This document shows, piece by piece, positions 8,277 through 16,371 of a stretch of DNA of 34,200 nucleotides. How positions within the stretch are numbered: the first letter of the stretch is position 1; each line of letters starts with the position of its first letter. The position numbers and the translations under genes are program-made. The stretch is from Clostridiales bacterium (lineage in GTDB: Bacteria; Bacillota; Clostridia; Christensenellales; CAG-138): the NCBI GenBank assembly GCA_015056105.1, contig SVGX01000019.1, positions 1-34,200 of the forward strand, given 5' to 3'. The notes beneath the pieces are model-generated. The model made no database searches, was not told where the DNA came from, and saw nothing but the letters and a program-made list of their open reading frames with translations.

Positions 8277-10009
8277 GCCTCCTCTCCCACAAGGGCGCCG
8301 AATTTACACAGCTGCATGCACACGCCGCAGCCGGTGCAAAGGGTATTGTCGATGCGTGCCTTGCCATCCTTCATGCTGATGGCGGGGCAGCCGATCTTCA
8401 TGCACATCCTGCAGCCGCGGCACTTTTCCGCATCCACCGCAAGGGGATTTTTGTGCTTCACATACTTCAGGAGCGCACAGGGGCGGCGGGAAATGATCAC
8501 GGAGGGTTCATCCGCCACAAGTTCTTCCTTGAGGGCAGCATCGCACTCTGCAAGGTTATAGGGATCCACTACCCGCACCCTGCGGATGCCGATGGCGCGG
8601 CAGAGGGTTTCAAGGTCGATCTTCGCAGCGGGATCGCCCTTCAGGTTGAAGCCCGTGGTGGGGTTCTGCTGGTGGCCGGTCATGCCGGTGATGGAATTAT
8701 CGAGGATGATGACCGTGGAGTTGGATTCGTTATAGGCAGTATTGACAAGGCCCGTTATGCCGGAGTGCATAAAGGTGGAATCGCCGATCACCGCCACGGA
8801 TCGGCCGCAGCTTTCTCCCCCGTTGGCTTTGTTAAAGCCGTGCAGGTTCGGAATGGAAGCGCCCATGCACACGGTGGTATCGATGGCCGCAAGGGGCGGA
8901 ACCGCACCAAGGGTATAGCAGCCGATATCGCCCATAACGGTAACGTGATTCTTTGCGAGGGTATAGAACAGGCCCCTGTGCGGACAGCCCGCGCACATGA
9001 CCGGCGGACGGTTCGGGATATTCTCATCGAGCTTGATGCCCGCTTCCGGCGCGAAGCCCAGTTTTTCCGCCACGATATTCTGGGAAAGCTCATCGATCAT
9101 GGGGAAAGCATCCTTGCCCGCAGGGTCAAGGCCAAGCTGGCGGCAGTGGTTTTCGATAAAGCCCTCAAGCTCCTCCACCACCACAAGCTTTTTGACGGAA
9201 GCCGCAAAATCGCGGATCTTCTTTTCGGGCATCGGCCACGCCATGCCAAGCTTGAGCACGGGATATTTGTTGCCGCAGACTTCCTTGACATATTGGTAGC
9301 TTGTGCTGGCGGTGATAATGCCGATTTCATCGCACTCGCCCGCTTCCACCCTGTTCAGAGGAGAGGTTTCCGCATATTCCACGAGGGCAGCGGTACGCGC
9401 TTCCACGATGGGATGACGCTTTTTGGCGTTGCCCGGCATCATGATATACTTCTGGGGCGTTTTTTCGTATGTTTTGGCACATTCTACGCGCTCGCCCGGC
9501 TCCACCACGCTCTGGGAATGGGAAACGCGGGTGCACATCTTCAAAAAGACGGGCGTATCAAAAGCTTCGGAGATCTCGTAAGCGGTCTTTGCAAAAGCAA
9601 GGGCTTCCCCACTGTCCGCAGGTTCCAGCATGGGTACCTTTGCCGCCCGGGCATAGTGCCGGGAATCCTGCTCATTCTGGGAGCTGTGCATGCCCGCATC
9701 GTCCGCAACGCCGATGACCATGCCGCCGTTGACGCCGGTATAGGCGATGGTAAAAAGCGGATCCGCCGCCACGTTCAGGCCAACGTGCTTCATGCCGCAG
9801 AAGCTGCGCTTTCCCGCAAGGGATGCACCGAAAGCGGATTCCATGGCGACCTTTTCGTTGGGGGCCCATTCCGCATAGATCTCTTCATACGCGGCGGCAG
9901 CTTCCGTGATTTCCGTGCTGGGAGTTCCGGGGTAGCTTGATACAAATGAACAGCCGGCTTCATAAAGGCCGCGTGCCACGGCTTCGTTGCCAAGCATCAG
10001 ACGTTTCAT
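8273..10009 (-). CDS. iorA: Indolepyruvate:ferredoxin oxidoreductase, alpha subunit
   Basis: The 578-residue TPP-dependent subunit starts MKRLMLGNEAVARGLYEAG and has the expected YPGTPSTEI pyrimidine-domain motif. The TPP/Mg region is GDIGCYTLGA ... VAVIGDSTFMHSGITGL ... ILDNSITGMTG. The C-terminus carries two ferredoxin-like [4Fe-4S] motifs (CRGCRMCMKIGCP and CTGCGVCMQLC). It binds arylpyruvate (indolepyruvate, phenylpyruvate, 4-hydroxyphenylpyruvate), CoA and ferredoxin. Length and domain order are normal. It is preceded by its own likely promoter at 10042-10070 in the gap after the symporter gene, so iorAB and the three genes behind it may be expressed independently of the T-box. Confidence 0.95.
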   Translation of the reverse strand: MKRLMLGNEAVARGLYEAGCSFVSSYPGTPSTEITEAAAAYEEIYAEWAPNEKVAMESAFGASLAGKRSFCGMKHVGLNVAADPLFTIAYTGVNGGMVIGVADDAGMHSSQNEQDSRHYARAAKVPMLEPADSGEALAFAKTAYEISEAFDTPVFLKMCTRVSHSQSVVEPGERVECAKTYEKTPQKYIMMPGNAKKRHPIVEARTAALVEYAETSPLNRVEAGECDEIGIITASTSYQYVKEVCGNKYPVLKLGMAWPMPEKKIRDFAASVKKLVVVEELEGFIENHCRQLGLDPAGKDAFPMIDELSQNIVAEKLGFAPEAGIKLDENIPNRPPVMCAGCPHRGLFYTLAKNHVTVMGDIGCYTLGAVPPLAAIDTTVCMGASIPNLHGFNKANGGESCGRSVAVIGDSTFMHSGITGLVNTAYNESNSTVIILDNSITGMTGHQQNPTTGFNLKGDPAAKIDLETLCRAIGIRRVRVVDPYNLAECDAALKEELVADEPSVIISRRPCALLKYVKHKNPLAVDAEKCRGCRMCMKIGCPAISMKDGKARIDNTLCTGCGVCMQLCKFGALVGEEA

Positions 10010-10041
10010 AAAACAACATTCTCCCTAAAAAAATTACATCT

Positions 10042-10070
10042 ATTATAGCGCGGTTTTGCAATGCAAACAA
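10042..10070 (-). promoter_or_regulatory. Internal promoter before iorA
   Basis: On the minus strand TTGTTT (10070-10065), a 17-base spacer and a perfect TATAAT (10047-10042) lie 33 bases before the iorA ATG. The -10 is ideal and the -35 weak, so it probably gives basal or regulated expression of the five-gene iorA-aminotransferase block. Confidence 0.5.
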
Positions 10071-10084
10071 CAGCTATTTTCCCA

Positions 10085-11641
10085 TTATTGCTCCGTTTCC
10101 CCCGAAGGGCCGATGGAATCGGTCACAGCGACGGTAACGGTGCGCGCATAGCAGGAAAAGACATGTTCCACATGGTCCGCATCCGGTTTTTTCGTAAAGG
10201 CGCTCACAAGGGGAACAATCACAAGGCTCATGAGCATCACGAATGCGCCGCAGTTGATGGGCGACTGCAGGAGCGCCGGGAACAGGGGCTTGAAAAACAT
10301 ATTCAGAAGCATCACGCCCACGCCAAAGGCAAAGCTGACCCAAACGGAAGCAACGCTCACCCGCTTCATGTAGAGGCCCCACAGGTACGGCCCGAGGAAG
10401 GCGCCCGCCATCGCGCCCCAGGAAAGGCCCATCAGCTGCGCGATAAAGGCGATATTAAAGCGGTACTGCACGATGGCAAGGATACCGGAAAGCACGATGA
10501 AAATCAGGATAAAAACGCGGATATTCTTCACTTTGAAGGATTCATCCGCAGCGGTCTTCTTTTTCGGCGCAAGAAGATCGAGTGTCAGCGTGGAGCTCGC
10601 CGTCAGCACCAGGGAGGAAAGAGTGGACATGGATGCAGAAAGCACCAGCACCACCACAAGGCCCATCAGCACCAGAGGAAAGGGTTCGAACATTTTGGGG
10701 ATGATGGCATCGTAGCCTTCCGCCGCCACATTCACCTTGTCGGAAAGAAGCCTGCCAAAGCCGCCAAGGAAGTAGCAGCCGCCTGCCACCACGATGGCGA
10801 AGAGGGTGGAGATCACCGTGCCTTTGACGATGGCAGATTCATTCTTGATGGCGTAGAACTTCTGCGTCATCTGCGGAAGGCTCCAGGTGCCGAGGGAAGT
10901 CAGGATCACAACGCCGAGAAGGTTGATGGGATCCGGTCCAAAGAAGGATGTGAATGCGCCCGGGGCGGTGGAAACGGAAGTATCCATTACCTCCGCAAGG
11001 GACTGCATGGCAGCGCCGAGACCGCCGAACTGGTCAAGGGATGCCCAAAGGATCGCCGCGATGCCAAAGAGCATGATGATGCCCTGAATGAAATCGTTGA
11101 TCACGGTGGCCATGTAGCCGCCCGCCACCACATACACGGCTGTCAATACCGTCATGAGAATGATGCAGACGGTGTAGTCGATATTGAACGCCATCGCAAA
11201 CAGGCGGGAAAGGCCGTTGTAAAGGGATGCCGCATAGGGAATAAGAAACAGGAACACGATCAGCGCCGCGCCGGTGCGAAGGGCGGGGGCGTTATACCGC
11301 TTGTGGAAGAAATCCGGCATAGTGGAGCTGCTGAGGTGCTGCGTCATCACGCGGGTGCGGCGGCCGAGGATCGTCCAGGCAAGGTAGGAACCGATAATGG
11401 CGTTGCCAAGGCCGATCCAGGTGGAGGAAATGCCGTATTTCCAGCCGAACTGTCCGGAGTAGCCCACAAGGATAACGGCAGAAAAATAGGAAGTGCCGTA
11501 AGCGAAGGCGGTAAGCCAGGGGCCTACCGAGCGGCCGCCGAGAACAAAGCTATCAACGCTGTTTGAATGTTTGCGGCAATAGATGCCGACACCTACCATC
11601 AACCCAAAGAATACAACAAGCATCAGAATTTTCGTAGCCAT
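10085..11641 (-). CDS. Sodium:solute symporter (SSS family)
   Basis: The 518-residue polytopic membrane protein has about 13 hydrophobic segments in the SSS/LeuT-type arrangement. Family signatures are FVLGGRSVGPWLTAFAYGTS near residues 32-51 and a serine-rich helix (VLVLSASMSTLSSLVLTASS), which matches the sodium-site helix of PutP/PanF-type carriers. The substrate is not readable. Its position between an acyl-CoA synthetase and iorA suggests an aromatic acid, other organic acid or amino acid. It lies 84 bases after the synthetase stop with no terminator between them, so it is probably on the T-box-controlled transcript. The last 40 residues are a soluble tail. Confidence 0.9.
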   Translation of the reverse strand: MATKILMLVVFFGLMVGVGIYCRKHSNSVDSFVLGGRSVGPWLTAFAYGTSYFSAVILVGYSGQFGWKYGISSTWIGLGNAIIGSYLAWTILGRRTRVMTQHLSSSTMPDFFHKRYNAPALRTGAALIVFLFLIPYAASLYNGLSRLFAMAFNIDYTVCIILMTVLTAVYVVAGGYMATVINDFIQGIIMLFGIAAILWASLDQFGGLGAAMQSLAEVMDTSVSTAPGAFTSFFGPDPINLLGVVILTSLGTWSLPQMTQKFYAIKNESAIVKGTVISTLFAIVVAGGCYFLGGFGRLLSDKVNVAAEGYDAIIPKMFEPFPLVLMGLVVVLVLSASMSTLSSLVLTASSTLTLDLLAPKKKTAADESFKVKNIRVFILIFIVLSGILAIVQYRFNIAFIAQLMGLSWGAMAGAFLGPYLWGLYMKRVSVASVWVSFAFGVGVMLLNMFFKPLFPALLQSPINCGAFVMLMSLVIVPLVSAFTKKPDADHVEHVFSCYARTVTVAVTDSIGPSGETEQ

Positions 11642-11725
11642 TTGCTTTCAAAGACGGCTTTCATCGTCGCCTTTGAGACACCTCCTTTTCTTTCAAAATT
11701 GTAATACAGGGATCTATTTACCGCA

Positions 11726-13366
11726 TTATGCGGTGGTCTGCGCTTCCACGAGCCTTGCGCTCGAGTACCGCTCTCTCAGTACCGGCTTTTCGATCTTGCC
11801 GGTGGGATTGCGGGGAACATCCGCGAAGATGACCTTGCGGGGGCGCTTGTAACGGGGCAGCTCTTCGCAGAAAGCGTCAAGCTCTTCTTCCGTCAGCGTC
11901 ATGCCTTCCTTTGTTTCGATGATCGCTGCGGCGATCTCGCCAAGGCGGGGGTCGGGAAGGCCGATGACCGCCACGTCCTTGATCTTGTCATGCCTGCGCA
12001 GAAAGTCCTCGATCTGCACGGGATAAAGGTTCTCACCGCCGGAGATGATAACATCCTTTTTGCGGTCCACAAGGTAGATAAAGCCGTCTTCATCCCTTCG
12101 GGCCATATCCCCCGTGAAAAGCCAGCCATCCTTCAGTACCTCTTGTGTGGCTTCCGGATTCTTGTAGTAGCAGAGCATCACGCCCGGGCCCTGCACGATC
12201 AGCTCGCCCACCTCGCCCTCCGGCACATCCACGCCGTGCTCATCCACGATGCGTGCCGCCCAGTTATAGCCGGGCTTGCCGATGGCACCCACCTTTTCAA
12301 TGTTGTCCACGCCAAGGTGTACGCAGCCGGGGCCGGTGGATTCGCTCAGGCCGTAGTTGGTATCGTATTTGTGGTGAGGAAATACCTTCTTCCAACGGCG
12401 GATGAGGCTCGGCGGCACGGGCTGCGCGCCGATATGCATCAGCCGCCACTGATCAAGCAGGTAATGGTCAAGGTTCACCCTGCCGTCATCAATGGCATCA
12501 AGAAGATCCTGCGCCCACGGCACCAGCAGCCACACGATGGTGCAGCGCTCTTCCGTTACTGCGCGGCAGATCCATTCCGGCTTCACGCCGCGAAGGAGCA
12601 CTGCCTTGCTGCCCGCAAAGAGACTGCCGAACCAGTGCATCTTTGCGCCGGTATGGTAAAGGGGCGGAATGCAGAGGAACACATCCTCCCTTGTCTGACC
12701 GTGGTGCTTTTGTTCCGCTTCCGAAGCGCTCATGATCGCCCTGTGGTTGTGAAGGATGGCCTTCGGGAAACCCGTGGTGCCGGATGAGAAGTAGATGGCG
12801 GCATCATCTTCCGGCAGGAGCGGGACGGGCGGCGCTTCAAAGGAACAGAAGGCTGCCCTTTCCCAGCAGGGCTCGGAAAAATCGGGAGCGTTCTGCCCCA
12901 CATAGAAGAAGGTGTGCACCCGCTTTTTCAGCCTTTCCGCAATGGGAGCAAGACGGCTGATAAAGGCGCTGCCAAACACCAGCACTTCCACATCCGCAAG
13001 ATCAAGGCAGTATTCGATCTCATCGCCGGAATAACGGAAATTGAGCGGCACGGCGATACAGCCGGCTTTCAGGATGCCGAAATATACGGGCAGCCATTCG
13101 ATGCAGTTCATCATGAGAATGCCGACCTTCGCACCCTTTTTGATGCCGCGGCTCAGAAGCAGGTTGCCGAAACGGTTGGCCCGCCTGTCAAAATCGCCCC
13201 AGGTGAGTTCCCGGCGATAGGGCATATCCGGGGTGCTGCTTTCAACAAGGCTGAATTCGCGCCATGTGACAGCCTTATCCCTCTCTTCGGAAGGATTCAG
13301 CTCCACAAGACTGACTTCGCTGCCGTAAAGGCGCGCGTTTCGTTCCAACAGTTCCGTAATGACCAT
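11726..13366 (-). CDS. AMP-forming acyl/aryl-CoA synthetase
   Basis: The 546-residue class I adenylate-forming enzyme has the P-loop YFSSGTTGFPKA (about residue 190), the NYGLSESTGPG adenylate motif, the hinge YLVDRKKDVIISGGENLYP and the C-terminal catalytic lysine in PRNPTGKIEKPVLRER. It makes an acyl-AMP, then acyl-CoA. It resembles medium/long-chain or aromatic acid CoA ligases; chain specificity cannot be told. It is the first gene after a T-box leader with a Tyr specifier, which is unusual for an acyl-CoA synthetase and argues for a substrate linked to tyrosine, such as an aryl acid. The start ATG follows GGGGAGG by 8 bases, adjacent to a hairpin at 13380-13396. Confidence 0.92.
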   Translation of the reverse strand: MVITELLERNARLYGSEVSLVELNPSEERDKAVTWREFSLVESSTPDMPYRRELTWGDFDRRANRFGNLLLSRGIKKGAKVGILMMNCIEWLPVYFGILKAGCIAVPLNFRYSGDEIEYCLDLADVEVLVFGSAFISRLAPIAERLKKRVHTFFYVGQNAPDFSEPCWERAAFCSFEAPPVPLLPEDDAAIYFSSGTTGFPKAILHNHRAIMSASEAEQKHHGQTREDVFLCIPPLYHTGAKMHWFGSLFAGSKAVLLRGVKPEWICRAVTEERCTIVWLLVPWAQDLLDAIDDGRVNLDHYLLDQWRLMHIGAQPVPPSLIRRWKKVFPHHKYDTNYGLSESTGPGCVHLGVDNIEKVGAIGKPGYNWAARIVDEHGVDVPEGEVGELIVQGPGVMLCYYKNPEATQEVLKDGWLFTGDMARRDEDGFIYLVDRKKDVIISGGENLYPVQIEDFLRRHDKIKDVAVIGLPDPRLGEIAAAIIETKEGMTLTEEELDAFCEELPRYKRPRKVIFADVPRNPTGKIEKPVLRERYSSARLVEAQTTA

Positions 13367-13379
13367 GTATTGACCTCCC

Positions 13380-13396
13380 CGGCAGTTTTTCTGCCG
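13380..13396. other. Hairpin abutting the synthetase ribosome site
   Basis: CGGCAG-TTTTT-CTGCCG forms a 6-bp stem with a 5-base loop. On the minus strand it lies between the T-box terminator and the GGGGAGG ribosome site, overlapping its first base or two. On the plus strand it is followed by seven T residues and so could stop antisense transcription. Confidence 0.5.
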
Positions 13397-13404
13397 TTTT
13401 TTTA

Positions 13405-13675
13405 ATAAAAAGCCCTCCGCACAAATGTGCAGAGGGCGAATTACCGCGGTACCACCTCAGTTTTGCCGCAAAAAGCGGCCTCAACGGAATACAGACATAT
13501 CCCCCGCGCTGTAACGGGCGCGCCCCGTCATTGCCTACTTTTGGAAGCCCTGTTCGGCAAGCCGCTCAGAAAGGTATTCGGCGATCGCTTCCCCGCTGCC
13601 TCGCACCACCCGGCAGCTCTCTTGCAGGAACATCGAACGCTTACTTGGTTTCTTCAACGCATTTTCGATTTCTTT
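13405..13675 (-). promoter_or_regulatory. T-box riboswitch leader, Tyr (UAC) specifier
   Basis: On the minus strand the leader contains the hallmarks of a tRNA-sensing T-box. AAGTAA and AGAGAGCTGCCGGGTGGTGCGAGGCAGC form the Stem I internal-loop and apical regions. GAA-TAC-CTTTCTGAGC carries the specifier triplet (TAC, 13576-13574). The T-box bulge sequence GAGGTGGTACCGCGG lies at 13458-13444, and a terminator stem (13412-13422 with 13427-13437, one G-U pair) precedes a T-run. The triplet's spacing to GAGC is identical to that of the GTC codon in the valS T-box of this window (six bases), which supports reading it as tyrosine. Shifted readings (AUA or ACC) fit worse. Uncharged tRNA-Tyr would stabilise the antiterminator and switch on the acyl-CoA synthetase/symporter transcript. 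Confidence 0.88.
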
Positions 13676-13678
13676 GGT

Positions 13679-13707
13679 ACTTTACCAAGTTTTGCGGCGG
13701 ATGTCAA
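13679..13707 (-). promoter_or_regulatory. Promoter of the Tyr T-box transcript
   Basis: A consensus TTGACA (13707-13702) and TAAAGT (13684-13679) are separated by 17 bases on the minus strand, placing the transcript start just before the T-box Stem I. No terminator is seen between the preceding NTPase gene and this promoter, so some read-through is possible. Confidence 0.75.
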
Positions 13708-13741
13708 GAGCAAATTCCAGGATAATATATAATTTTGTATA

Positions 13742-14284
13742 CTATTTTTCTTTTTCTCTCCATTCCACCGCTTTTTTGCAAAGCTGTTCCGCCAGCACAT
13801 CCCGGTTCTGCGGTGTCAGCGTGTATACTTCCGCCTTCGGGTGAGCGCGTACTTCCTTTAAAAAGCCGATATCCTGCCGCGCCTTTACCGCCGCGATCAC
13901 GGGAATATCCCCATCGAGTGCGGAAAACACAGCTTTTTTGAATATTTCCGCATCCTTTTCCATAAAGCCAAGCTCATCCATGATGATCACGCCGCCCGGC
14001 TGCGCCTCGGCGATATACGCTGCGCCAAGGGTGTCAAACACCGCGCTGTTCGCATCGTGCCGGCTGCCGTCACAGATGCCGATACGGTTTTCGGGTCCTG
14101 AGGCATAGTCCTCCCGGCAGTCCGATGCCCGATGGATATAGATAGGATGAACCCCCTCTGCATCCGCTTTCTCCCGCACCGTACGAAAGCCGTAAACGGG
14201 GCGGCCGAGCGCCTTCTGCAGGGACTTGATCAGGGTACTTTTTCCTGCGCCCCGTTCGCCTGCGATCAGAATGTGCCGTTTCAA
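13742..14284 (-). CDS. THEP1-like nucleoside-triphosphatase
   Basis: The 180-residue P-loop NTPase resembles the THEP1 family: Walker A GERGAGKST (9-17), a Walker B-like VIIMDELGFME near residue 100, and an RPVYGFRT strand typical of the family. Such proteins hydrolyse NTPs in vitro and their cellular role is unclear. Its start overlaps the XdhC stop by four bases, and it is the last gene of an importer/methyltransferase/XdhC unit. A job in molybdenum-hydroxylase cofactor handling, such as a nucleotide-dependent insertion or metallochaperone step, is suggested by context only. A MobB-like P-loop protein is an alternative, but the sequence fits THEP1 better. Confidence 0.8.
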   Translation of the reverse strand: MKRHILIAGERGAGKSTLIKSLQKALGRPVYGFRTVREKADAEGVHPIYIHRASDCREDYASGPENRIGICDGSRHDANSAVFDTLGAAYIAEAQPGGVIIMDELGFMEKDAEIFKKAVFSALDGDIPVIAAVKARQDIGFLKEVRAHPKAEVYTLTPQNRDVLAEQLCKKAVEWREKEK

Positions 14285-15294
14285 ATATGCTTGCCTCCCG
14301 TCCTTTTTGCACGTTCCAATATCAGTTCCGCCGCGATGCTGACGGCGATCTCCGCCGGCGTTTCCGCACCGATCGAAAGACCGATGGGCGAATGGATCCT
14401 TCCGATATCCGCTTCCGAAAAGCCCTCCCTGCGCAGCTGTTCATTCGCGGCAGCCGCCTTGCGGCGGCTGCCGATCACGCCGATATAGCAGGCTTTTGTT
14501 CTGAGCACCTGCCGCAGCACTTCATAATCCCCCTGATGTCCCCTGGTCAGGATGACGATGCTGTCCCGCTCTCCGGGCGCGATGCGGGAAAGCACCGCAC
14601 CGTAGGGCGCAAGGATCACATCCTTCGCAGCGGGAAACAGCGTTCTTTGGGCAAACGCTTCCCTGTCCTCATAAACGAAAACGGAAAAATCCACCCGGGC
14701 GAGCGTTTCCGCAAGCTGCTGCGAAACATGGCCGCCGCCGAAGACGAACACCCGCTCACCCCGGCTGAGAGGTTCCGCATAGTATGCTCCGTTCCGCTTC
14801 GGGCGGCTACCGAAAAGATGTGCGACCACCGCCGCTTCGGGACCTGTGCCGAGAAGGCGTTCCCATTTTGTATAGATACCGATGGGCGTATTCTCCCCCT
14901 CCACACCTGTCACAAGCCATGTTTCCTCCGGCACATCCGCCATTTCAGCAGCCTTTTCAAACAGCGATGCCGCCGCTTCTCCCGCAGGGATAAAACCGAT
15001 GTGCACCATAACATCCCCGCCGCAGATCATGCCGATATCCGCCGCCGCATCCGGCGTCAGGTGAAATGTTTCCACCGCAGAGCGCCGCTTTGCGAGCGTT
15101 TTTGCCGCAAGCGCTGCACAGTGATATTCAAGTGCGCCGCCGCCCACCGTGCCTACAGTGCTGCCCTCCTCAAACACCGCCATCTTTGCGCCGCTGCCCC
15201 GCGGTGCGGAACCGTGGTCTTCGATGATGGTGCAAATTGCCGCATCCTTTCCCTCGGAAAGGGCGCTGCGCAGTGCGAAAAGAACCTGTTTCAA
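14281..15294 (-). CDS. XdhC/CoxI-family molybdenum hydroxylase maturation protein
   Basis: The 337-residue XdhC-type protein has an N-terminal XdhC/CoxI domain (EDHGSAPRGSGAKM, then GTVGGGALE, about residues 25-57) and a C-terminal Rossmann domain (VFVFGGGHVSQQLAETLARV, about 193-212; VIGSRRKAAAANEQL). XdhC proteins bind molybdenum cofactor and assist its sulfuration and insertion into xanthine dehydrogenase-type enzymes. YqeB and YqeC, encoded in the divergent unit, belong to the selenium-dependent version of this system, so the target is likely a selenium-containing purine or nicotinate-type hydroxylase encoded elsewhere. It starts 14 bases after the substrate-binding-protein gene and overlaps the downstream NTPase. 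Confidence 0.92.
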   Translation of the reverse strand: MKQVLFALRSALSEGKDAAICTIIEDHGSAPRGSGAKMAVFEEGSTVGTVGGGALEYHCAALAAKTLAKRRSAVETFHLTPDAAADIGMICGGDVMVHIGFIPAGEAAASLFEKAAEMADVPEETWLVTGVEGENTPIGIYTKWERLLGTGPEAAVVAHLFGSRPKRNGAYYAEPLSRGERVFVFGGGHVSQQLAETLARVDFSVFVYEDREAFAQRTLFPAAKDVILAPYGAVLSRIAPGERDSIVILTRGHQGDYEVLRQVLRTKACYIGVIGSRRKAAAANEQLRREGFSEADIGRIHSPIGLSIGAETPAEIAVSIAAELILERAKRTGGKHI

Positions 15295-15308
15295 AGGATG
15301 GTCCCCCT

Positions 15309-16370
15309 TTATTCCTGCAGTTTGCCGAGAGAGGATGCCGTTAGCGCTTCGAACTCCTCCCGGGTCAGTTCGCTGTGATAAAACAGGCGGAAATATTCCG
15401 CAGCGGCACCGTAAAAATCGCCTTCATATACTTCCGGATAAAGAAGTGCCGCAAGCCACTGCATGCCGAGATACCTTTGCACGGATGGCGGAAAGCTGAG
15501 CCAGTTATAGGGCCCTTCGGGCACTTCATAATACGTGCCCGCTGCAACGGCACGCAGCTGCTGCCAAAGTGGATCTTCCGCCGCGGAAGCAAATACGCTG
15601 CCCGGAGAAAAGAGGATCACATCCGGATCCCAGAGAAGCAGCTGCTCCATGTCCACTTCGTTTCCGGTGCCCCGGCTTGCGGGCGAATCCACCACCGCCC
15701 TGTTATCGGAAAGAAGATCTATCACTTCCGAATGGTAGCTACCCTGTGTGATCACATGAAGGCCCGCATCCCCAAGGCAGTAAAGAAGGCTTTTCTTTTC
15801 CACCTTTTCGGAAAGGGCTTTCGTATCCGCATATACCCTTTCACAATAGGAAGCAAGGTTCGCCGCTTCTTCTTCCATGCCAAGAAGGTCGCCGAGCATG
15901 CGGTAGCCTTCGCCCATGGTATCCGTGTTGACACCGATATGCACAAAGGGGATGCCCGTCTGCTCGCTGAGGGCGTCAAGCTCCGCACCCACATCGCCTT
16001 TTGTCTCTCCCACATCGATCACGATATTCGCGCCGCTTGCAAGCAGCGCTTCCGGATCGAAATCACCCTTGCCGCCGTAAAGCTGTCCGAGCACCGGCAG
16101 GTCACGGTATGCTTCGCCGATAAAAGGGAGCGCAGTATCATCCCACGGGACGGAAAGGCCCGCAAGCCGCTCCGGGCAGAGGGCGAACAGTACGATCTGT
16201 GCAAAGGGGCCGGAAACCGCGACTTTACCAACGGTTTGGGGCACCTCCACTTCCCTTCCCACGGAATCTGTAAAAATGCGGGTGTTTTTGCCGTTTTTTA
16301 TATCCGTACCGCAGGCGGAACAGGAAAAGACAAGACCCGCCGCAAGCAGCAGCGCAGCGATCCGTTTCAT
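15309..16370 (-). CDS. ABC transporter substrate-binding lipoprotein (FecB/BtuF-like)
   Basis: The 353-residue protein has a lipoprotein signal peptide (MKRIAALLLAAGLVFSCSACG, lipidated Cys at about 17 or 20). A helical-backbone substrate-binding fold follows: TDSVGREVEVPQTVGKVAVSG, then PEALLASGANIVID, then LLLWDPDVILF. This is class III (cluster A-II) binding protein architecture, used for ferric siderophores, haem, cobalamin and also molybdate/tungstate. The gene is third in the operon, one base after the methyltransferase. Because all identifiable neighbours concern molybdenum hydroxylases, molybdate, tungstate or a chelated metal is a reasonable cargo guess, but iron-chelate or corrinoid uptake cannot be excluded. 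Confidence 0.88.
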   Translation of the reverse strand: MKRIAALLLAAGLVFSCSACGTDIKNGKNTRIFTDSVGREVEVPQTVGKVAVSGPFAQIVLFALCPERLAGLSVPWDDTALPFIGEAYRDLPVLGQLYGGKGDFDPEALLASGANIVIDVGETKGDVGAELDALSEQTGIPFVHIGVNTDTMGEGYRMLGDLLGMEEEAANLASYCERVYADTKALSEKVEKKSLLYCLGDAGLHVITQGSYHSEVIDLLSDNRAVVDSPASRGTGNEVDMEQLLLWDPDVILFSPGSVFASAAEDPLWQQLRAVAAGTYYEVPEGPYNWLSFPPSVQRYLGMQWLAALLYPEVYEGDFYGAAAEYFRLFYHSELTREEFEALTASSLGKLQE

Positions 16371-16371
16371 T

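Noticed and set aside
8264-9940. 558-codon plus-strand ORF opposite iorA
   Set aside because: iorA is unambiguous with TPP and [4Fe-4S] motifs; the antisense frame shows no family.
10061-11566. 501-codon plus-strand ORF opposite the symporter
   Set aside because: His/Lys/Gly-rich antisense shadow of a membrane protein; no domain is visible.
13574-13576. Ile (AUA) or Thr (ACC) specifier in the first T-box
   Set aside because: Alignment with the valS T-box by distance to the shared GAGC places UAC exactly at the specifier position.
13427-13732. Plus-strand ORF across the T-box leader
   Set aside because: The region is explained by the T-box RNA on the minus strand.
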